Assembly: GCA_037349315.1 (NCBI GenBank)
Contig: JBAIAC010000057.1
Span: forward strand, 17,515,501 to 17,579,500
Direction: 5' to 3'
Origin: Chelydra serpentina
Taxonomy: Eukaryota > Chordata > Testudines > Chelydridae
Length of the DNA stretch: 64,000 nucleotides
Position numbers and translations under genes: made by a program. Positions 20,830 through 31,709 of the stretch are shown here, in pieces. Position 1 is the stretch's first letter. Every line of letters begins with the position of its first letter. The notes below the pieces were generated by a model. The model had not been told where the DNA came from, searched no databases, and saw only the letters and a list, made by a program, of their open reading frames with translations.

Positions 20830-21020
20830 CATGACTGCTATCACGTCCCCCCACTACCAATCTCCTCTTTTCCAAACTAAACATACCTAGTTCCTTCAGC
20901 CTTTGCTCACATGGCTTGCATTCCATCCCTTTGATCATCTTTGTTGCTCGCCTCTGGATCCTTTCCAGTTTCTCTCCCTCCTTTCTATACATCGATCCCA
21001 GGCAAGATAATGGAGTGGCT
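20830..21020 (-). mobile_element. CR1 fragment, RT C-terminal end
   Basis: Minus-strand reading gives [17 protein letters not shown], then [17 protein letters not shown], the conserved CR1 C-terminal segment. It is short, truncated on both sides and diverged. Confidence 0.75.
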
Positions 21021-21149
21021 GACAAGGGACTCAGTTAATAAAGAACTAAAGGAGGGTGATGTAATTAACTAACTAAACTAACTTCATAGTTTTATAAGAT
21101 TATAAATTTGGTTGAGAAGAGCAATAGTGTTGACCAAGGGCAAGTTTAA

Positions 21150-21465
21150 GGATCGGATGATAGAATTATAGGACTGGAAGGGACCTTGAGAGGTCATAGA
21201 ATCATAGAATATCAGGGTTGGAAGGGACCTTAGGAGGTCATCTAGTCCAACCCCCTTCTCAAAGCAGGACCAATCCCCAATTTTTGCCTCAGATCCCTAA
21301 ATGGCCCCCTCAAAGATTGAGCTCACAACCCTGGGTTTAGCAGGCCAATGCTCCAACCACTGAGCTATCCCCCTCCCCCTGCACTCATGGCATCTAGTCC
21401 AGTGCCCTGCACTCATGGCAGGGCTAAGTATTATCTAGAAGACCATCCCTGACAGGTGATGACTA
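21150..21465 (-). mobile_element. Old CR1 3' tail split by a Cry-type SINE
   Basis: CR1 tail text 'gaattataggactggaagggaccttgagaggtcat' (21160-21194) continues after the SINE as 'catctagtccagtgccctgcactcatggcagggctaagtattatctagaagaccatccctgacaggtg' (21393-21460). The block CCCTGCACTCATGGCA occurs twice (about 21377 and 21408), an odd local duplication beside the SINE head. Confidence 0.65.
21196..21385 (-). mobile_element. Turtle tRNA-like (Cry-type) SINE
   Basis: Reverse-complement copy: CR1-like tail (tcatagaatatcagggttgg) first, then 'ccccaatttttgcctcagatcc' and the tRNA-like head ending 'ccactgagctatccccctcccc'. Full length apart from small changes. Confidence 0.88.
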
Positions 21466-21988
21466 GCAAACATGCAGCATGGGCTCCAATAGTCACATCA
21501 CATTAGGCTTTTTTAAACATAATTTTAAAAAAACCATAAACCAGAATTCACAGGTGGAATTTCATCCAAGTTGTGTTGGCTTGAGAATTTCCAATTACTG
21601 GAATCTCACATCACAGTAGGTGCCACAGGACTCTTTGTAGCTATCACATCACAGTGACTCTTTTCCATGGCAAATTGTTCTGTGATGCTGTCCAGCTCCA
21701 ACCTTGTTGTTTCATTTTTCTCAATTGCAAGGAGAGCAAGCTCACTCAGCTGTGTCTGTATGTAGTTTTTTGATGTGTCTTAATGTGCTCATTGTGCATC
21801 CAGCACTAGCTGCTGCATGCACAATGGTGCGAAAGAGAAAGAAAGTATGGTGAGAAAGAGTTGACACAACATTTCTATTTTTAGTAAAATATCATAAAAA
21901 GCACTTGACAGCATGAAATAGAAGGAACTCTGGACTCCAAGTGACAAACTGAACACCTGTGTCCTTTGTAAAATAATACGTCTTGAAA

Positions 21989-23133
21989 AAACAACGAGGA
22001 GTCCTTGTGGCACCTTAGAGACTAACACATTTATTTGGGCATAAGCTTTTGTGGGCTAGAACCCACTTCATCAGATGCATGGAGTGAAAAATACAGGAGC
22101 AGGTATAAATACATTAAAGGATGGGAGTTGCCTTACCAAGTGTGAGGTCAGTCTAACAAGACAATTCAATTAACAGCAGGATACCAAGGGAGGAAAGATA
22201 ACTTTTGAAGTGATAATGGGAGTGGCCCATTTCAGACAGTTGACAAGAAGGTGTGAGTAACAGTAGGGGGAAATTAGTATTGGGGAAATTAGATTTAGAT
22301 TTTGTAATGACCCAACCACTCCCAGTCTTTATTCAGGCCTAATCAGATGGTGTCCAGTTTGCAAATTTAATTCCAGTTCTGCAGTTTCACATTGGAGTCT
22401 GTTTTTGAATTTTTGTTATTGAAGAATTGCCACTTTTAGGTCTGTTATTGAGTGACCAGGAAGATTGAAGTGTTCTCCTACTGGTTTTTGAATGTTATGA
22501 TTCCTGATGTCAGATTTGTGTCCTTTTATTCTTTTGCATAGAGACTGTCCAGTTTGGCCAATGTACATGGCAGAGGGGCATTGCTGGCACATGATGGTAG
22601 ATGTACAGGTGAACGAGCCCCTGATGGTGTGGCTGATGTGGTTAGGTCCTATGATGGTGTCCTTTGAATATATGTGGACAGATTTGGCACCAGGGTTTGT
22701 TACAGAGTGTGGTGTGTAGTTGCTAGTGAATATTTGCTTCAGGTTGGGGGGCTGTCTGTAAGCAAGGACTGGCCTGTCCCCCAGGGTCTGTGAGAGTGAG
22801 GGATTGTCCTTCAGGATAGGTTGTAGATCCTTGATGATGCGCTGGAGAGGTTTTAGTTGGGGGCTGTAGGTGATGGCTAGTGGCCTACAAGATACCTCCC
22901 TTGGTATCCTGCTGTTAATTGCATTGTCTCATTAGACTGACCTCACACTTGGTAAGGCAACACACATCTTTTCATGTATTTATACCTGCTCCTGTATTTT
23001 CCACTCCATGCATCTGATGAAGTGGGTTCTAGCCCATGAAAGCTTATGCCCAAATACATTTGTTAGTCTCTAAGGTGCCACAAGGACTCCTTGTTGTTTT
23101 TGCTGATACAGATTAACATGGCTACCACTCTGA
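21989..23133 (-). mobile_element. Penelope-like element with GIY-YIG remnant and inverted 3' ends
   Basis: Flanked by AATACGTCTTGAAA (21975-21988) and AATATGTCTTGAAA (23134-23147), a 14-bp target duplication with one change. The two ends are inverted copies of about 200 bp. The unit between them carries, on the minus strand (about 22640-22310), CQQCPSAMYIGQTGQSL and HNIQKPVGEHFNLPGHSITD. These are the YIG half of a GIY-YIG endonuclease and the segment after it. The first GIY strand seems deleted and a stop follows VAILQ, so it is inactive. No RT is present. Confidence 0.8.
23001..23060 (+). ncRNA. Hammerhead-ribozyme-like motif in Penelope-like 3' end
   Basis: CTGATGA (23014-23020) is followed by GTGGG-TTCTAG-CCCAT (hairpin, 23022-23037) and GAAA (23038-23041). 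Box order and spacing match the hammerhead core, and Penelope-like elements are known to encode hammerheads. There are deviations: an extra A between CTGATGA and stem II, and no ideal cleavage triplet after the very short stem III. Activity is doubtful for this copy. The inverted partner at 22035-22078 has CAAA in place of GAAA. Confidence 0.45.
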
Positions 23134-23798
23134 AATATGTCTTGAAAGACAATCTCATGAACCAAGTCTAAAGAAAAATATTTTCCCATGAGTTTAAGAA
23201 CTTTCTCCTTTACTCTTCTAAAGTTATATTTTGACATTGCCTGAGATGGAGGAAACCAAATAGAGTAACTACCTCTTGAAATCCCTCACATCAAGATTTT
23301 AGTTCCCCAATCATATTGTCTAAGACCCCAAAATATTTCCTTTGATGGTTATCCTTTGCTTCTAACATAGAATCACGTGCAAATTCATCATCCATGTGGC
23401 ACATATGTCTCTTCTTGTGGTTTGGATAGCTTGTGTTTTCAAAACCCATTCCTTCCCACCTGTTCTGAGATTCTTTTACAATTTCCTCATACTTTTCTTC
23501 AGATCTGAGTTTGCTGAACTCATTCACTCTGCTTTCAAATGTCCAGAGGACTTGGAACAATCAATTTTCTTTGACTGAAGGATTCCAGGGGCTGCAGCCA
23601 TGATAACTGAGGTCCTATGCCACCCTAACAGAATGAGGTTGAGCCTCAAATCTATCAAAAACAGGTTGCTTTTTGCTTGATGTACATCTTTGCTACTTCT
23701 GTGTCCAACGACAGTTTAATCTTTCAGTAATTTAATTATGCTCTGAAAATTTACTATCATTACCTCAGTGGCTTTCATTCATGCTGCCCATCTAGTCC

Positions 23799-23889
23799 TA
23801 GTTGGGTTTGGTCCTGCTTTGAGCAGGGGGTTGGACTAGATGACCTCCTGAGGTCCCTTCCAACCCTGAGATTCTATGATTCTATGATT
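23799..23889 (+). mobile_element. CR1 3' terminal fragment (about 90 bp)
   Basis: Reads GTTTGGTCCTGCTTTGAGC, GGTTGGACTAGATGACCTCC, then ends ATTCTATGATTCTATGATT. Extremely 5'-truncated CR1 (or SINE tail) inserted in the hAT relic. Confidence 0.8.
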
Positions 23890-24149
23890 CCTGTAGAGTG
23901 CCTTTAGATGTCAAGGTCTTTGTTCTTCAGAAGCCTGTTCAATTTCATCTGCTGCATCAATCCTATCAACTTCTTCAGGAATATGAAGGTCATCAAGTTC
24001 CTCGTTGCTTTGTAAAACTGTACTCAATAAACCAAGAGTTTGACGATAAAGATTAGACTTAATCATTAGTTTTTCCCATTGGTCTTTAGAGGACAGGTCA
24101 CTGATGCAAAGCAATCTGGATCAGTTAGTAAGCTGAGTGCAAGCCAACA

Positions 24150-24923
24150 ATATGAATTTAGTAAGGCTAAATGTATACATCTAGGAAAAAAGAATGTAGG
24201 CCACACTTACAGGATGGGGGACTCTATTCTGGGAAGCAGTAACTCTGAAAAAGATTTGGGGGCCATGGTGAATAATCAGCAGAACATGAGCTCCCAGGGG
24301 GATGCTGTTGCCAAAAGATCGAATGCAATCCTTGGATGCATAAACAAGGAGATCTTGTGTAGGAATGAAGAGGTTATTTGATCTCTGTATTTGGCACAGG
24401 TGTGACCATTTCCAGTTCTGTTATCCGCAACTCAAGAAAATGTTAATAAATTATAGAGGGCTCAGAAAAGAGCCGTGAGAATGATTAAAGGATTGGAAAA
24501 CCTGCCTTACAGTGATTGATAGACTCAGGGAGCCCAATCTATTTAGCTTAACAAAGAAAAGGTTAAGGGGTGACTTGATTAAAGTCTACAAGTACCTACA
24601 TGGAAAACAACTATTTAACAATGGGCTCTTCAATCTAGCAGAGAAAGGTATAACATGATCCAGTGGCTGTAAATTGAAGCTAGACAAATTCAGACTGGAA
24701 ATAAGGTGCATGTTTTTAACTGTGAGAATAGATAACCATCGGAACAACTTACCAAGGGTTGTGGTGGTTTCTCCATCACTGACAGGTTTAAATCAAGATT
24801 GGATGGTTTGCTAAAAGATCTGCTCTGTGAAATATTGTGGGGAAGTTCCATGGCCTGTGTTATATGGGAGATCAGACTCAATGATCAAAATGGTCCCTTC
24901 TGGCCTTGGAATCTATGAAATCC
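24150..24923 (+). mobile_element. Old CR1 fragment, ORF2 C-terminus and 3' UTR
   Basis: Translatable parts are LGKKNVGHTYRMGDSILGSS, SEKDLGAMVNNQQNMS and AVAKRSNAILGCINKEILCR, then RRLRG-like 'aaaaggttaaggggtgactt'. The 3' end is 'tcagactcaatgatcaaaatggtcccttctggcctt'. Many stops; diverged from the younger CR1 copies here. Confidence 0.75.
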
Positions 24924-24924
24924 T

Positions 24925-27105
24925 CTCCCTCTCCTATTCAGCCCTAAATAAATGCAGTCATTTCCAGATTAAATCCTCCCCTTGGCTTCTCAGTCCTTTC
25001 TCCCCACCTTGTCTTCTCTGCTCCACCTCCATTGTGTCTTGTACAACACAGCACGCAGGAGGTGCTTAGCTAATCATGTGAACCATAGCACTGCTTGTGG
25101 GTGAGAGAGTCAGACCAGATGTCTAGGCTGATTTCTCAGCCTTCCAATGGCCTCTTTCCCCTACTGTTCACAGCTTTGGCCTGGTTCTTGTTTTCAAGAG
25201 TCCAGACAACATATCCCACCTCTGTATTTACTCAGCTAAATAGCTCTCTGCAATGCGAGTGTTTCACTGTTTCCCTTTCCAGGAGCCTTCAAGTCACTGA
25301 TGAAGGCCACAGTGGATCCCTCCCCTGCTTGGGGGCCATTGTAATGTTCAGAGATGGCGTCTGGTAGGCTTGGTGGGAACTTTAAAACTGCGCTGGGACA
25401 AATATTAGTAAGTGGCCAGTAGGGAACAGTCCTGTGCAAGGTCAAGGGAGATGGGCTGGATGGGAGATCAAAGGGCTTCACCATATCTGCGTTTCTGCAA
25501 TCAAAGGCGATGTTTATCGGTGGAGATTCCAGCCATTTTACAAAGAACCAATTCCTGATTATTGCTTTCTTGTATTTGGGGGCGGGGTGTTTGTCCAAAG
25601 CACGCAGCATTGGCCTAACTCTGCTCCCATTGAAAACCATGTGAAACTCCCATTGACTCCCATAGAGCCCAGCGATAACCTCTCTGCCCAGGGGTGAATT
25701 GTCCCAGCTTTCCTGCATGTATTCATTATTCCAAAGGCTGAATCATTCAGTGACTAATTCTTGGACTGGAGCTCGTTCGTGAACACTTCATTGTGCATAT
25801 TCAGAATTCAAACCGTAATGGTTAGTTTTACTGGCCTTGTAGATCACATGGTCTGTTCTGTTCCCTAAGTCAATAGACATAGCTCTGAAAACTAGGTTTC
25901 CATGGTGATCACTCACATTTCTCAGTTTAAAATGGGGTTTCCGCCAATATTTTCTATATTTGCTTTAAATTCACTCTGTGCACCAACACTGGGCTATTCA
26001 TGGGAAGTGAACATCCCAACGCTCAGAGGGGAAAGCCAATTCCATTTTTATTTCAGACCAATGTTGGCAATGTATTTCTCAGAACAGTCGGCCGGCTCTA
26101 GCTCTTGAAGGCAGACATGGTTCCTGATGTATAGAGTTTTTGAATTTTCCCTAAGCACTTGACCCACATTGTATCTATCTGTGAGGAGAACACTGCTCTG
26201 GCAAGTCTCACACGCTTCCCATGTGTTTGTCTGTCTGTGCTGAGAGCACTGCTACGGTGGGGTTCCTTCCCCATTGTGAGACACCATGTATCGTATCCCC
26301 AACCCGAGCCTTTGCACAATTCCTGGCACAGCTGTGGATCAAGTCCTTTCTTCTTTTTTCTCTGCAGACATGACTGTGTTCTGCCAGATCTGATTGTGGG
26401 CAAAGAGGCATGCAGAGATCCCCGAAAGGCTGAGGAGAGACCCATTTTCTGCAGCTCAGAGCAAACTTGGAACTTTTGAAAACATATTCATCTTTAGGTG
26501 CCTAAACACTTGTAAAATCTAGCTTTGAGTCCCTCAGCAAAACACCGCAGCCATAACTATAGTTCAATGGGCTGGTGTTGTCTGAGCACAGGCAAAATAC
26601 TCTCTTACTGGATAGTAACTCTGGTTATTTATTCATTCAAAAAGGCAACATGAATAGTTTCTTTCCCTCTTGGGATCAATGACCATTTCCAGCTTTTGTT
26701 CATTAACAAACACAGCCTCTCAATTCTGAGTACATGAAGTAAACAAACTCCTCTAACTGTGACTTAGGGTTATTGTCATGCTATCAATCCAGCTTCCCTT
26801 TTGGAGCTGCTTTGGTCAGAATTTTCACCCAATTTTTTCAGGTTTTGATGTCTTTCTTCCAACTCTAGGATCGGGGTGCACTCACATTTAGCATTCACCA
26901 CTCCCACCCTGTTTATGTGAGTGTATCTACTGTAGTAGCAGATGCTATTATCATTTATCTTGGTAAAATACATGTTTTATGCATATTCTGTTTGAGTTGT
27001 CAGCTGTGCAGTGAGTGTGCGCTGTAAACTTTCATCTTGTTCTGCATAAAATGCAGTTGTATTCAAGGTGTAAGGATTGAATGTTTTATTTTACTTACTT
27101 GTTCC
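24925..27105. other. Long stretch without a recognised gene
   Basis: Reading frames up to 160 codons (minus strand, 25236-25718) show no family pattern and lack splice or start context. A duplicated phrase (ctcccattga) near 25622 and 25650 hints at an ancient repeat. Otherwise unique intron-like DNA. Confidence 0.5.
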
Positions 27106-27106
27106 C

Positions 27107-27513
27107 ATAATATAAGAACTAGGGGCCACCAAATGAAATTAATGGGCAGCAGGTTTAAAACAAAAGGAAGTTCTTCACACAGCGCACAGTCAACCTGTGG
27201 AACTCCTTGCCTGAGGAGGTTGTGAAGGGGCTAGGAATATAACAGGGTTTAAAAGAGAACTGGATAAATTAATGGGGGTTAAGTCCATTAATGGCTATTA
27301 GCCAGGATCAGTAAGGAATGGGGTCCTTAGCCTCTGTTTGTCGGGGCGGGGGGGGGTGGGGGGGGATGGATGGCAGGAGAGAGATCACTTGATCATTGAC
27401 CTGTTAGGGTTCACTCACTCCGGGTTACCTGGCATTGGCCACTGTCGGTGGACAGGATACTGGGCTGGATGGACCTTTGGTCTGACCCAGTACAGCCATT
27501 CTTATGTTCTTAT
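27107..27513 (+). mobile_element. CR1 3' UTR fragment
   Basis: Contains 'ataagaactaggggccacca', CAGGTTTAAAACAAAAGGAA, 'atggctattagccaggatc' and ends 'cattcttatgttcttatg'. It is the plus-strand counterpart of the CR1 3' end at 31710-32290. A poly-G run (about 27346-27366) is a local expansion. Confidence 0.8.
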
Positions 27514-27682
27514 GTGCTTATTTTACAGTTACATCAACAAATAAAGGAAGAAACCAGATTCAGCATCTTACTCAGAGGACCCCTAAAATGTGTCTCCATG
27601 TCTCGCTCTAGCCCGTTTTCTATTAAATACCTACAGCATCCACAAGATAGCACTGTTCCACAACCTCTCTGATAATCTAGTC
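27514..27682. other. No feature seen
   Basis: Short spacer between a CR1 tail and an hAT element. Confidence 0.4.
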
Positions 27683-28426
27683 CAGTGGTTCCCAAACTTT
27701 AACAACCTGTGAACCCCTTTTACTAAAATGTCAAATCTCGTGCTCCCCCTCCTAAAAATGAATAATTCCAGGGATTTTCTCCTTTACCTGAGTATAAATT
27801 ATAAAAGCAGTGATCTTGGAAATATAACATTTGTTTTTATGACATGCTTATTCACACTATTTATTACTAATTTTTATTTATCATTACAGTATTGTTATTA
27901 CATTATGAAAACGGCAACACTCTTTCAAGATCTCACTGTCGTAGCTTGTATCACTCTGAATAAGCCTGTTATAAGACAAGGCTCCTAAGTTTCATCAAGG
28001 AGTATCAGATGTGAAACAGCATGAAGGTATTTAAGAAGCAGCTCAAAGAGTTCCTCCTACATAAGCATTCAGGTCTTGAGCAGTCCAGGCAAACAACGCA
28101 CGTTACAACAAAGCTTAAACGTGTTGTTCATAATAATTTTAAAAACACTATTTAATTTTTATTTAATTTTAAAAACAGCAAAAAATATCCACCTCCCTTT
28201 CCATTTCTTATAAGGAGTCTTGAAGTTCAAATCTCCTCAGTGTGGTAGATATGTTTGCTTTGATCTGCTTAACTCTTGGAAGTCCAGGGGCTCCAGGCTG
28301 CTGGCCCTGTGCTGCCTGGGGTATCTAGGGACAGCTCTGTCCGCCATGAGGGGAAATTTTTCCGCGAACCCCCTGTAACATTTTGCGAACCCCCAGTTTT
28401 CACGAACCCCACTTTGGGAACCACTG
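27683..28426. mobile_element. Non-autonomous hAT (Charlie-like) element
   Basis: Begins CAGTGGTTCCCAAACTTT and ends ACTTTGGGAACCACTG, the classic Charlie-type inverted ends. Flanks are ATCTAGTC (27675-27682) and ATTAAGTC (28427-28434), an 8-bp duplication with two changes. The AT-rich interior has no transposase; near the right end 'gaaccccc' phrases are repeated. Confidence 0.85.
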
Positions 28427-28619
28427 ATTAAGTCTGACTTCCACTGTAACACACACCAGCGAACCTCACCCAGGGATTTCTGCAGCAAAGGGAATTATTC
28501 TTCCCCACTAGGTAAGTGGCACTACAGAGCCCAATAACTTGTGTTTGAACTAGAGCATCTTTTGGAAAGAGATGCCTCATCTCAGTGTAAAGACTTCATT
28601 GTGCTCATGAATTTGCTAT

Positions 28620-29350
28620 ATCTCTCGGAAAGCTGTTCCATTGGTTAATTGCCCTCACTATTTAAAAATGTGTCTTGTTTCCAGTTTTGATTTGTCTAAC
28701 TTCATCTTCCAGCCATTGCATCATGCTCTACTTTTGTCTGCTAAATGAAGGATCCTCTACTGTCCTATTAGAAACCTCACCATCAAGTCTTCTCCCTTTT
28801 AATCATAGAATATCAGGGTTGGAAGGGACCTTAGGAGGTCATCTAGTCCAACCCCCAGCTCAAAGCAGGACCAGCCCCAATTTTTGCCCCAGATTCCCTA
28901 AATGGCCCCCTCAAGGATTGAGCTCACAACCCTGGGTTTAGCAGGCCAATGCTCTAACCACTGAGCTATCCCTCCACCCTCTAATTAATAAGCTAACTAG
29001 ATTGATCTCCTTGAGAATCCCACTGCAAAGCAGGTTTTCACAATCTTGGGTCATTGTTGCAACTCCTCTCAGCCTTCTCCAATGTTTCAACATCCTTAAC
29101 AAGTGTGGACACAAGAGCAGGACACAGTACTCAAATTATGCTCTCACACACTTCCTTACTCTGATTTAACGTCCACCTATTTATATTCCCAAAGATCTCA
29201 TTAGCCCTTTAGCCACAGCATTGCACTGGGAGCTCATGTGCATTTGGTTATGTACAATGACCCCTAAATCCTTTCCAGGATACATTCCCCCATCCTGTAA
29301 ATATGTCCTTTTTCCTAGTGTTGTATGCATGCATGTATGACCTTGTATTT
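28620..29350 (-). mobile_element. Ancient CR1/L3-like fragment hosting a SINE
   Basis: Text such as 'cagccttctccaatgtttcaacatcctt', 'ggacacagtactcaaattatg', 'tcattagccctttagccacagcattgcac' and 'acccctaaatcctttcc' follows the reversed CR1/L3 ORF2 C-terminal pattern (VEKAERS, YCVLS and KDLGVIV homologues). No frame stays open. It resumes after the SINE at about 28980. Confidence 0.6.
28804..28978 (-). mobile_element. Turtle tRNA-like (Cry-type) SINE
   Basis: Reverse complement with tail 'atcatagaatatcagggttgg', middle 'caatttttgccccagattccc' and tRNA-like head ending 'aaccactgagctatccctcca'. Inserted into an older CR1/L3 fragment. Confidence 0.88.
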
Positions 29351-29745
29351 GATTTTTAAAACTACATGGGTTTTTTTCTTTGATAACTAGTTCAAGAAAA
29401 CTAATTTTTTATTTCCCCCCCCCACCCCCAAGTATTGATTTGGCTTTTTTCCTAATGGGGCTAAAAATATGGGTAAAGCTTGTTAGCGATGAAAAATTCA
29501 CAGGAGAATATTGATTTTAACTACATGAATATTAAAAGGCCCTTAGAACCTGATGTACCTATTTTAAAGTGGGATTCTGCTGGTTATTTTTCTGCAAAAT
29601 ATCAGTAGGGGTGACTACTGATTTGTATAAATTGAATAGTACGTCCTTTAAAATAGGGATGCTAGGGGAAAGACTCCGTTAAACCATTAGCAAACAGTGA
29701 AATGTTTTTACAGATTCAAAGGCTGTGATACTACAGATCAATGAG
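29350..29745. other. No gene recognised
   Basis: AT-rich DNA with a poly-C tract near 29415-29430. Confidence 0.45.
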
Positions 29746-29986
29746 CTCCAGTATCAGAGGGGGAGCCATGTTAGTCTGAATCTGTAGAAGCGACAAAGGG
29801 TCTGTGGCACCTTATAGACTAACAGAGGTATTGGAGCATAAGCTTTCGTGGGTGAATCCCCACTTCTTCGGATGCAAGCAGTAGCGCTGCTTTCATCCCA
29901 TGAAGTCGGTATTCGCCTACGAAAGCTTATGCTCCAATACCTCTGTTAGTCTATAAGGTGCCACAGGACCCTTTGTCGCTTCTACA
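29746..29986. repeat. Penelope-like element 3' end, inverted-repeat copy
   Basis: The left arm starts with a reversed full 3' end (tatcagagggggagccatgttagtctg) and AGAAGCGACAAAGGG. The right arm is its inverse, ending CCCTTTGTCGCTTCT. Arms join through a short spacer (about 29880-29900). The reversed left arm contains CCGAAGA AGTGGGGATTCACCCAC GAAAGC, a decayed hammerhead-like core. The right arm is more damaged. Confidence 0.75.
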
Positions 29987-29989
29987 GAT

Positions 29990-30483
29990 CAATGGGATTA
30001 TTCAAAATGCAGAACATTAAGCACATGCATAAATCTCTGCAGAACTGGGGCCATACATTTCAAGGCCGAAAGGGCTATGACCATCTAGTCTCCCAGCAAC
30101 CTTCATCCAGTAATTCCTGCTTTGAGCCCAATATTTTGTGAAGGAGCTAGAGTGAATTTGAGTCTGGATTTTTGACATATTTAGTTGTGATATGAGGGAT
30201 ACGGCCTCATTTTTCAGCTTATAAAAAAATGGGTTATCCCCGCTTCATTGTTCCACTTAAATCAGCTTGGGCACTATAAACTGTTAGCGATCATTAAACC
30301 CTTAGATTGTTGTTAATACAGTTTAATCCATATCATGCAATGATGGCCAAACTTAAAGCCTTCTAAAGTAGGGAATGAAAATAAATCTCCTGGGACTCGA
30401 GCCTAAGAATTAGGCCTCCTCTGTTGATCCTCTGAGGTAATGAGTAATATAAACTTCCTCGAGCTAGATTCACAAAGAAACAG
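29990..30483. other. No gene; possible old CR1 tail near 30050-30140
   Basis: 'catttcaaggccgaaagggctatgaccatctagtctcc' resembles the reversed CR1 3' end of the 56946 type. The rest is unassigned. Confidence 0.4.
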
Positions 30484-31709
30484 AGGGTACGTCTACACTG
30501 CAATTAAACACCCACGACTGGCCAATGCCAGCTGACTCAGGTTCATGGGGCTTGGACTAAGGGGCTGTGTAGTGAGGTGGAGTGGCCTCTCACTGAGCCA
30601 GAGGGGGAGGGACCACTCTCTGAATCCAGGTGGGCAGAGCCAGGCTGTGCTCATCCTCCCACTGGAAGTCAGCAGGCAGAACAGGAAGTATAAAGGGCGG
30701 GTCCTGGAGCTCAGTTGGAGGGCAGCAGCCAAAGGAGACAGATGCCTCCTACCCACTCCTAAGCTGGGAGACTGCAGCAGACCCCCCTGCAGAGCTGAGG
30801 ACTGGCCAGAGCTACTGGAGCTGCCAGCTGACCAAGGCACTGAAGAGTTGCTGGGACTGCCACTGGCCTTTTGCCCTGATGAACCAGAGGACCCCCATGG
30901 ATCCAGGTACACAAGGGGAGGGTGGGAAGTGACCCCAATCTGGCTGGACAGCTGCCAGAAATCCGGTCAGCATGTGGGTGGATTCCCTGCTGACCCAGTG
31001 GCGGAATACTCCACCATTGGGTCAGGGCACGGTGGAGTCGGGTGGGCCCGGGCCCCCAACCCTTTTCCGCCCCACGCCTGGGGTAGTAGTCTCCCCTCGT
31101 TAGGCCAAGAGGCCTGCGTGTGTTGGTCATCCGCCAGAGCTAGGACACCCTACCCTCTTGCTGTTCTTCCCTGAGTACAGGCCAGAGTCATAGACTCCTT
31201 GCTGCCCCACCCTGACTGAGGACCTGGACTAACAAATGTTTGCTACTCTGCCCCAATTGCAGACTAAAGACTCTAACTGGTTGTCGCTCTGCCCTGATCG
31301 CAGGCCTATCACATAGACTGTTTGTTGCCCTGTCCTGCTTGAGGGTCCAGGGCCCAGAGACTCATTTGCAAAATTGCAGATCTGCCTGGACTGCAGGCCA
31401 GAGCCGTATAGTCTGTGTAGTGCTCTGCTAATTCCCTGACTGTGGGTGACGCCCAGTGAGGTAGTGAGACGGAATGGCCTCCCACTGACCCAGAGGGGGA
31501 GGGACCCCTACTAACCCACTACAGGCTGTTTAACTGTGGTGTAGATATTCAGACTCGGGCTGGAACCAGGCTCTGGGACCCCACTTGGGAGGGATGGTCC
31601 TAGAGTCCAGGCTTCAGCCCAAGCCTGAATGTCGACACCACAATTAAACAGCCCCGTAGCCCAAGCCCCATGAGCTCTACTCAGCTGACATGGGTCAGCC
31701 ACAGGTATT
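30484..31709. repeat. MITE split by a solo LTR and truncated by CR1
   Basis: The left end AGGGTACGTCTACACTGCAATTAAA is a DNA-transposon-like terminus. The right part (31524-31709) contains 'gacaccacaattaaacagccccgtagcccaagccccatgag', the inverse of the left 'catggggcttggactaaggggctgt'. The element is therefore palindromic. Its far right end is lost at the CR1 that starts at 31710. Confidence 0.65.
30568..31523 (+). mobile_element. Solo LTR, gypsy-like, with 5-bp TSD
   Basis: Begins TGTAGTGAGGTGG and ends CCCACTACA, with short inverted tips. GGCTG flanks both sides (30563-30567 and 31524-31528), and removing the LTR restores the palindromic MITE. The 956 bp hold no viral-type coding region; a 209-codon plus-strand frame here is chance. 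The block 'gtggcctctcactgagccagagggggaggga' near the left end recurs as 'atggcctcccactgacccagagggggaggga' near the right end. Orientation is provisional, because TATAAAG at 30689 favours plus. Confidence 0.75.

Larger units (their letters stand above)
21640..24115 (-). pseudogene. Dead hAT transposase, ZMYM1/DUF4371-like, split by later insertions
   Basis: hAT transposases cut and paste DNA; domesticated relatives include the ZMYM1-type proteins. Minus-strand pieces in order: 24114-23911 (DQWEKLMIKSNLYRQTLGLL, acidic EEVDRIDAADEIEQ), 23560-23291 (VLWTFESRVNEFSKLRSEEK, then DEFARDSMLEAKDNHQRKYF and LDNMIGELKS), and after the Penelope insertion 21985-21640 (KIEMLCQLFLTILSFSF, then QLSELALLAIEKNETTRLEL). 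The last corresponds to the hAT C-terminal dimerisation end. Stops and frameshifts are frequent. A CR1 tail (23799) and a Penelope-like element (21989-23133) lie inside. The family call rests on the spacing and these motifs. The zinc-finger and catalytic N-terminal parts are not visible. Confidence 0.6.

Noticed and set aside
25236..25718. 160-codon minus-strand open frame
   Set aside because: No recognisable motif, no splice or promoter context, and low-information composition.
30545..31174. 209-codon plus-strand open frame
   Set aside because: It starts outside and runs into the solo LTR, with no protein family pattern.
30568..31523. Complete endogenous retrovirus
   Set aside because: Only a single LTR with matching 5-bp flanks is present; no internal genes.
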